Below, one piece after another: positions 63,363 to 64,000 of a DNA stretch of 64,000 bases. Position 1 is the stretch's first letter, and each line of letters begins with the position of its first letter. The stretch lies in assembly GCA_015180985.1 (NCBI GenBank), contig CP054185.1:2231225-2295224 (forward strand). Reading direction: 5' to 3'. The position numbers and the translations under genes were made by a program. Under the pieces are notes generated by a model. The model was not told the DNA's origin, did not search any database, and worked only from the letters and a program-made list of their open reading frames with translations. This DNA comes from Flammeovirgaceae bacterium. Its GTDB lineage: Bacteria; Bacteroidota; Bacteroidia; Cytophagales; Cyclobacteriaceae.

Positions 63363-64000
63363 AGATTCTTTAAAAACTGCAACGTATCAACGTTATCGGC
63401 ATATTCCCATACTTCAGGTAGCTGGGCCTTACCAAACGGTACAGCTGCGGGAGTGTTCATGCCTACTACGCACTGAATTTTATTCCGGTGTTTCTCCAAA
63501 AGTTCATTTAGTTGTGGTAGCGTACGGTAGGGCTGGTAGTAAACTGTGGCGATTGGTGAAACAATACCCTCATTATCAAACAATAATACAAAACCAGTAT
63601 CGAGGAAGGGAGTTTTGTTAACCAGCGCGATTGATTTCTGGTAATCGTAATTGTTGGCGTATTTATGATGGTTTATAACTTCACGATAGGGTTCCCAACA
63701 CTGAAGCAACCGTGCAAGATCAAATGACTCAGGCACTAAAAGTTTAGAAACGTTCCGGCAGCCCAGTCCGAAGTAGCTGAATACATCCTTACCGAGTGCT
63801 ATGAGTTCTTCGTTGGTTTCATTGCCGGTGAGTATGGCCACAGAAGTACGGTTTTTACGGATGATGTACGGATACTTTTTAAAATAGTATTCGAAATACC
63901 GGGCGGAGTTATCGCTACCGGTGGCAATAACGGCATCAATTTTTTTTAGTGGTTCGCTTGTTAAAAGTATGCGCTGGCCGAACTGCGGCTCAATTTCGAT
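63359..64000 (-). CDS. Acyl-CoA reductase (LuxC-like), cut by window edge
   Basis: The frame stays open to base 64000, so the N-terminus lies outside; 213 residues are visible. AVIATGSDNSARYFEYYFKK, IRKNRTSVAILTG and GLGCRNVSKLLVPE are typical of acyl-CoA reductases of the LuxC group in the aldehyde dehydrogenase superfamily. GLGCRN holds a conserved cysteine of the catalytic region. It reduces acyl-CoA to an aldehyde with NAD(P)H; the acyl chain is unknown. It converges with the SprB-like gene. Confidence 0.82.
   Translation of the reverse strand: MEIEPQFGQRILLTSEPLKKIDAVIATGSDNSARYFEYYFKKYPYIIRKNRTSVAILTGNETNEELIALGKDVFSYFGLGCRNVSKLLVPESFDLARLLQCWEPYREVINHHKYANNYDYQKSIALVNKTPFLDTGFVLLFDNEGIVSPIATVYYQPYRTLPQLNELLEKHRNKIQCVVGMNTPAAVPFGKAQLPEVWEYADNVDTLQFLKNL

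Overview
The window reads as chromosomal DNA of a Bacteroidota bacterium, most likely of the Cytophagales or a close relative. The evidence is type IX secretion (T9SS) C-terminal sorting domains of type A and type B, a SprB-like giant repeat protein, an exosortase F pair, Bacteroidota-style TAnnTTTG promoter boxes, weak Shine-Dalgarno signals with several GTG starts, and typical Bacteroidota core genes. I saw no rRNA, tRNA, CRISPR array, phage or IS transposase.

Layout. 1-10117 is a surface-glycan and protein-sorting locus on the + strand. It holds two PglD/NeuD-type acyltransferases, exosortase XrtF with its partner protein, a DegT/PglE-type aminotransferase, a 1577-residue T9SS adhesin, a 66-residue protein with an exosortase-type tail, and a PglF-type sugar 4,6-dehydratase. 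Dehydratase, aminotransferase and acyltransferase together suggest a bacillosamine-like amino sugar. 10120-34374 is mostly housekeeping: sucC, a LolD-type ATPase, mtaB, a phosphosugar mutase, hpd, trpS, a glutaryl-CoA dehydrogenase, tryptophan 2,3-dioxygenase, MORN and LRR proteins, PPK2, gyrB and ppk1. A strong bidirectional terminator closes it.

34458-41011 is a minus-strand operon of four exported proteins: an S74-chaperone fibre protein, a protein with a T9SS-like C-terminus, a small membrane protein with a Gly run, and a secreted caspase-fold protease. 41281-47833 holds ppx and then a SAM-I riboswitch controlling a methionine operon. In that operon MetH is split into two ORFs with a four-helix-bundle (S23-type) gene between them, followed by metF and a 36-residue basic protein. 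47885-48320 has no convincing gene but contains hairpins and ends in a perfect 13-bp terminator, so it may encode a small RNA. 48374-57070 carries a DUF1080 lipoprotein, an FtsX/MacB permease, a thioesterase, a DUF4136 lipoprotein and smc. 57259-63362 is a SprB-like T9SS type B protein of 1916 residues with near-identical 243-bp tandem repeats. An acyl-CoA reductase runs off the right edge.

The most unusual features concern repeats. Short C-rich palindromic elements occur inside reading frames: one in the signal peptide of the 36-kb surface protein, and one in each half of MetH. A further copy sits in a 5' leader. The four-helix-bundle gene between the MetH halves is bounded by inverted GTCGATAG/CTATCGAC repeats and carries a perfect hairpin at the downstream start codon, which suggests a small mobile element. 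The second candidate system is the exosortase F locus with its possible substrate.
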